Part shown: in pieces, positions 6,261-6,316 of the stretch
Position numbering within the stretch: the stretch's first letter is position 1
Layout: the number at the start of each line of letters is the position of its first letter
Assembly (NCBI GenBank): GCA_004295885.1
Contig: SEDG01000308.1
Coordinates: 1 to 6,316 of the forward strand
DNA from: Pedobacter sp.
GTDB taxonomy: Bacteria; Bacteroidota; Bacteroidia; Sphingobacteriales; Sphingobacteriaceae
Direction: 5' to 3'
Length of the DNA stretch: 6,316 nucleotides
Made by a program: the position numbers and the translations under genes
Notes under the pieces: model-generated
Seen by the model: only the letters and a program-made list of their open reading frames with translations
Told to the model about the DNA's origin: nothing
Databases searched by the model: none

Positions 6261-6316
6261 ACACCTAATTAAACTGCGTTACTAAATAGATTGGTTTGCG
6301 GTTGGCGTTCCCATAA
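6261..6316 (-). other. Region upstream of ccoI, cut by the window edge; possible end of an upstream gene
   Basis: Only 56 bases are available. All three minus-strand frames are open from the edge until they stop just before ccoI. One reads 16 residues ending in IYLVTQFN and stops at TAG (6267-6265), 4 bases before the ccoI ATG. That spacing would fit the tight packing of the rest of the operon, but the stretch is too short to tell a gene end from a leader. No clear TAnnTTTG box or dyad is visible here. Confidence 0.25.

Overview
The window is AT-rich and almost completely filled by one minus-strand operon for a cbb3-type (heme-copper) cytochrome c oxidase and its assembly factors. In transcription order (right to left) it holds ccoI (copper-transporting P-type ATPase, 6260-3879), ccoS (3882-3730), a fused ccoN-ccoO gene (3562-1841, broken), ccoQ (1838-1656), ccoP (1669-737) and the first 253 codons of ccoG (759-1, cut by the window edge). 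The fused ccoNO, a CcoP with only one heme-c site, the I-S-NO-Q-P-G order, leaders without Shine-Dalgarno sequences and a TAnnTTTG -7 box all point to Bacteroidota. A Sphingobacteriaceae/Pedobacter-like host is my best guess; this is inference from family knowledge, not a database result.

The genes are packed tightly. ccoI and ccoS share an ATGA, ccoNO and ccoQ are 2 bases apart, ccoQ and ccoP overlap by 14 bases, and ccoP and ccoG by 23. The only real gap is 3563-3729, between ccoS and ccoNO. It holds a repeat-rich stretch (3681-3734), a TTG-N8-CAA dyad resembling an FNR/CRP-type site (3618-3631) and a possible Bacteroidota promoter box (3595-3602). The structural genes may therefore have their own oxygen-responsive promoter.

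The main anomaly is in ccoNO. The reading frame breaks twice, near 2951 and near 2011, and at each break a block of conserved protein is missing as well as the frame being lost. By comparison with known CcoN and CcoO, the first gap removes about 60 residues including all three CuB histidines. The second removes about 70-80 residues including the Met axial ligand of the CcoO heme c. The two missing lengths are 2 and 1 modulo 3, so the last segment returns to the frame of the first. Everything around it looks intact: CcoI keeps all catalytic motifs, and CcoS, CcoQ, CcoP and the visible part of CcoG are normal. Either this is a recently inactivated oxidase or two stretches of about 200 bases were lost in assembly. 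The sequence alone cannot decide, though a clean gene with two similar gaps makes an artefact a serious possibility.

Working together, CcoN (heme b / heme b3-CuB) would reduce O2 to water with electrons passed through the c-type hemes of CcoP and CcoO. CcoI delivers copper, CcoS helps cofactor insertion, CcoQ stabilises the complex, and CcoG is a membrane iron-sulfur protein linked to copper handling during assembly. I see no RNA gene, insertion sequence, CRISPR array or novel defence-type system.
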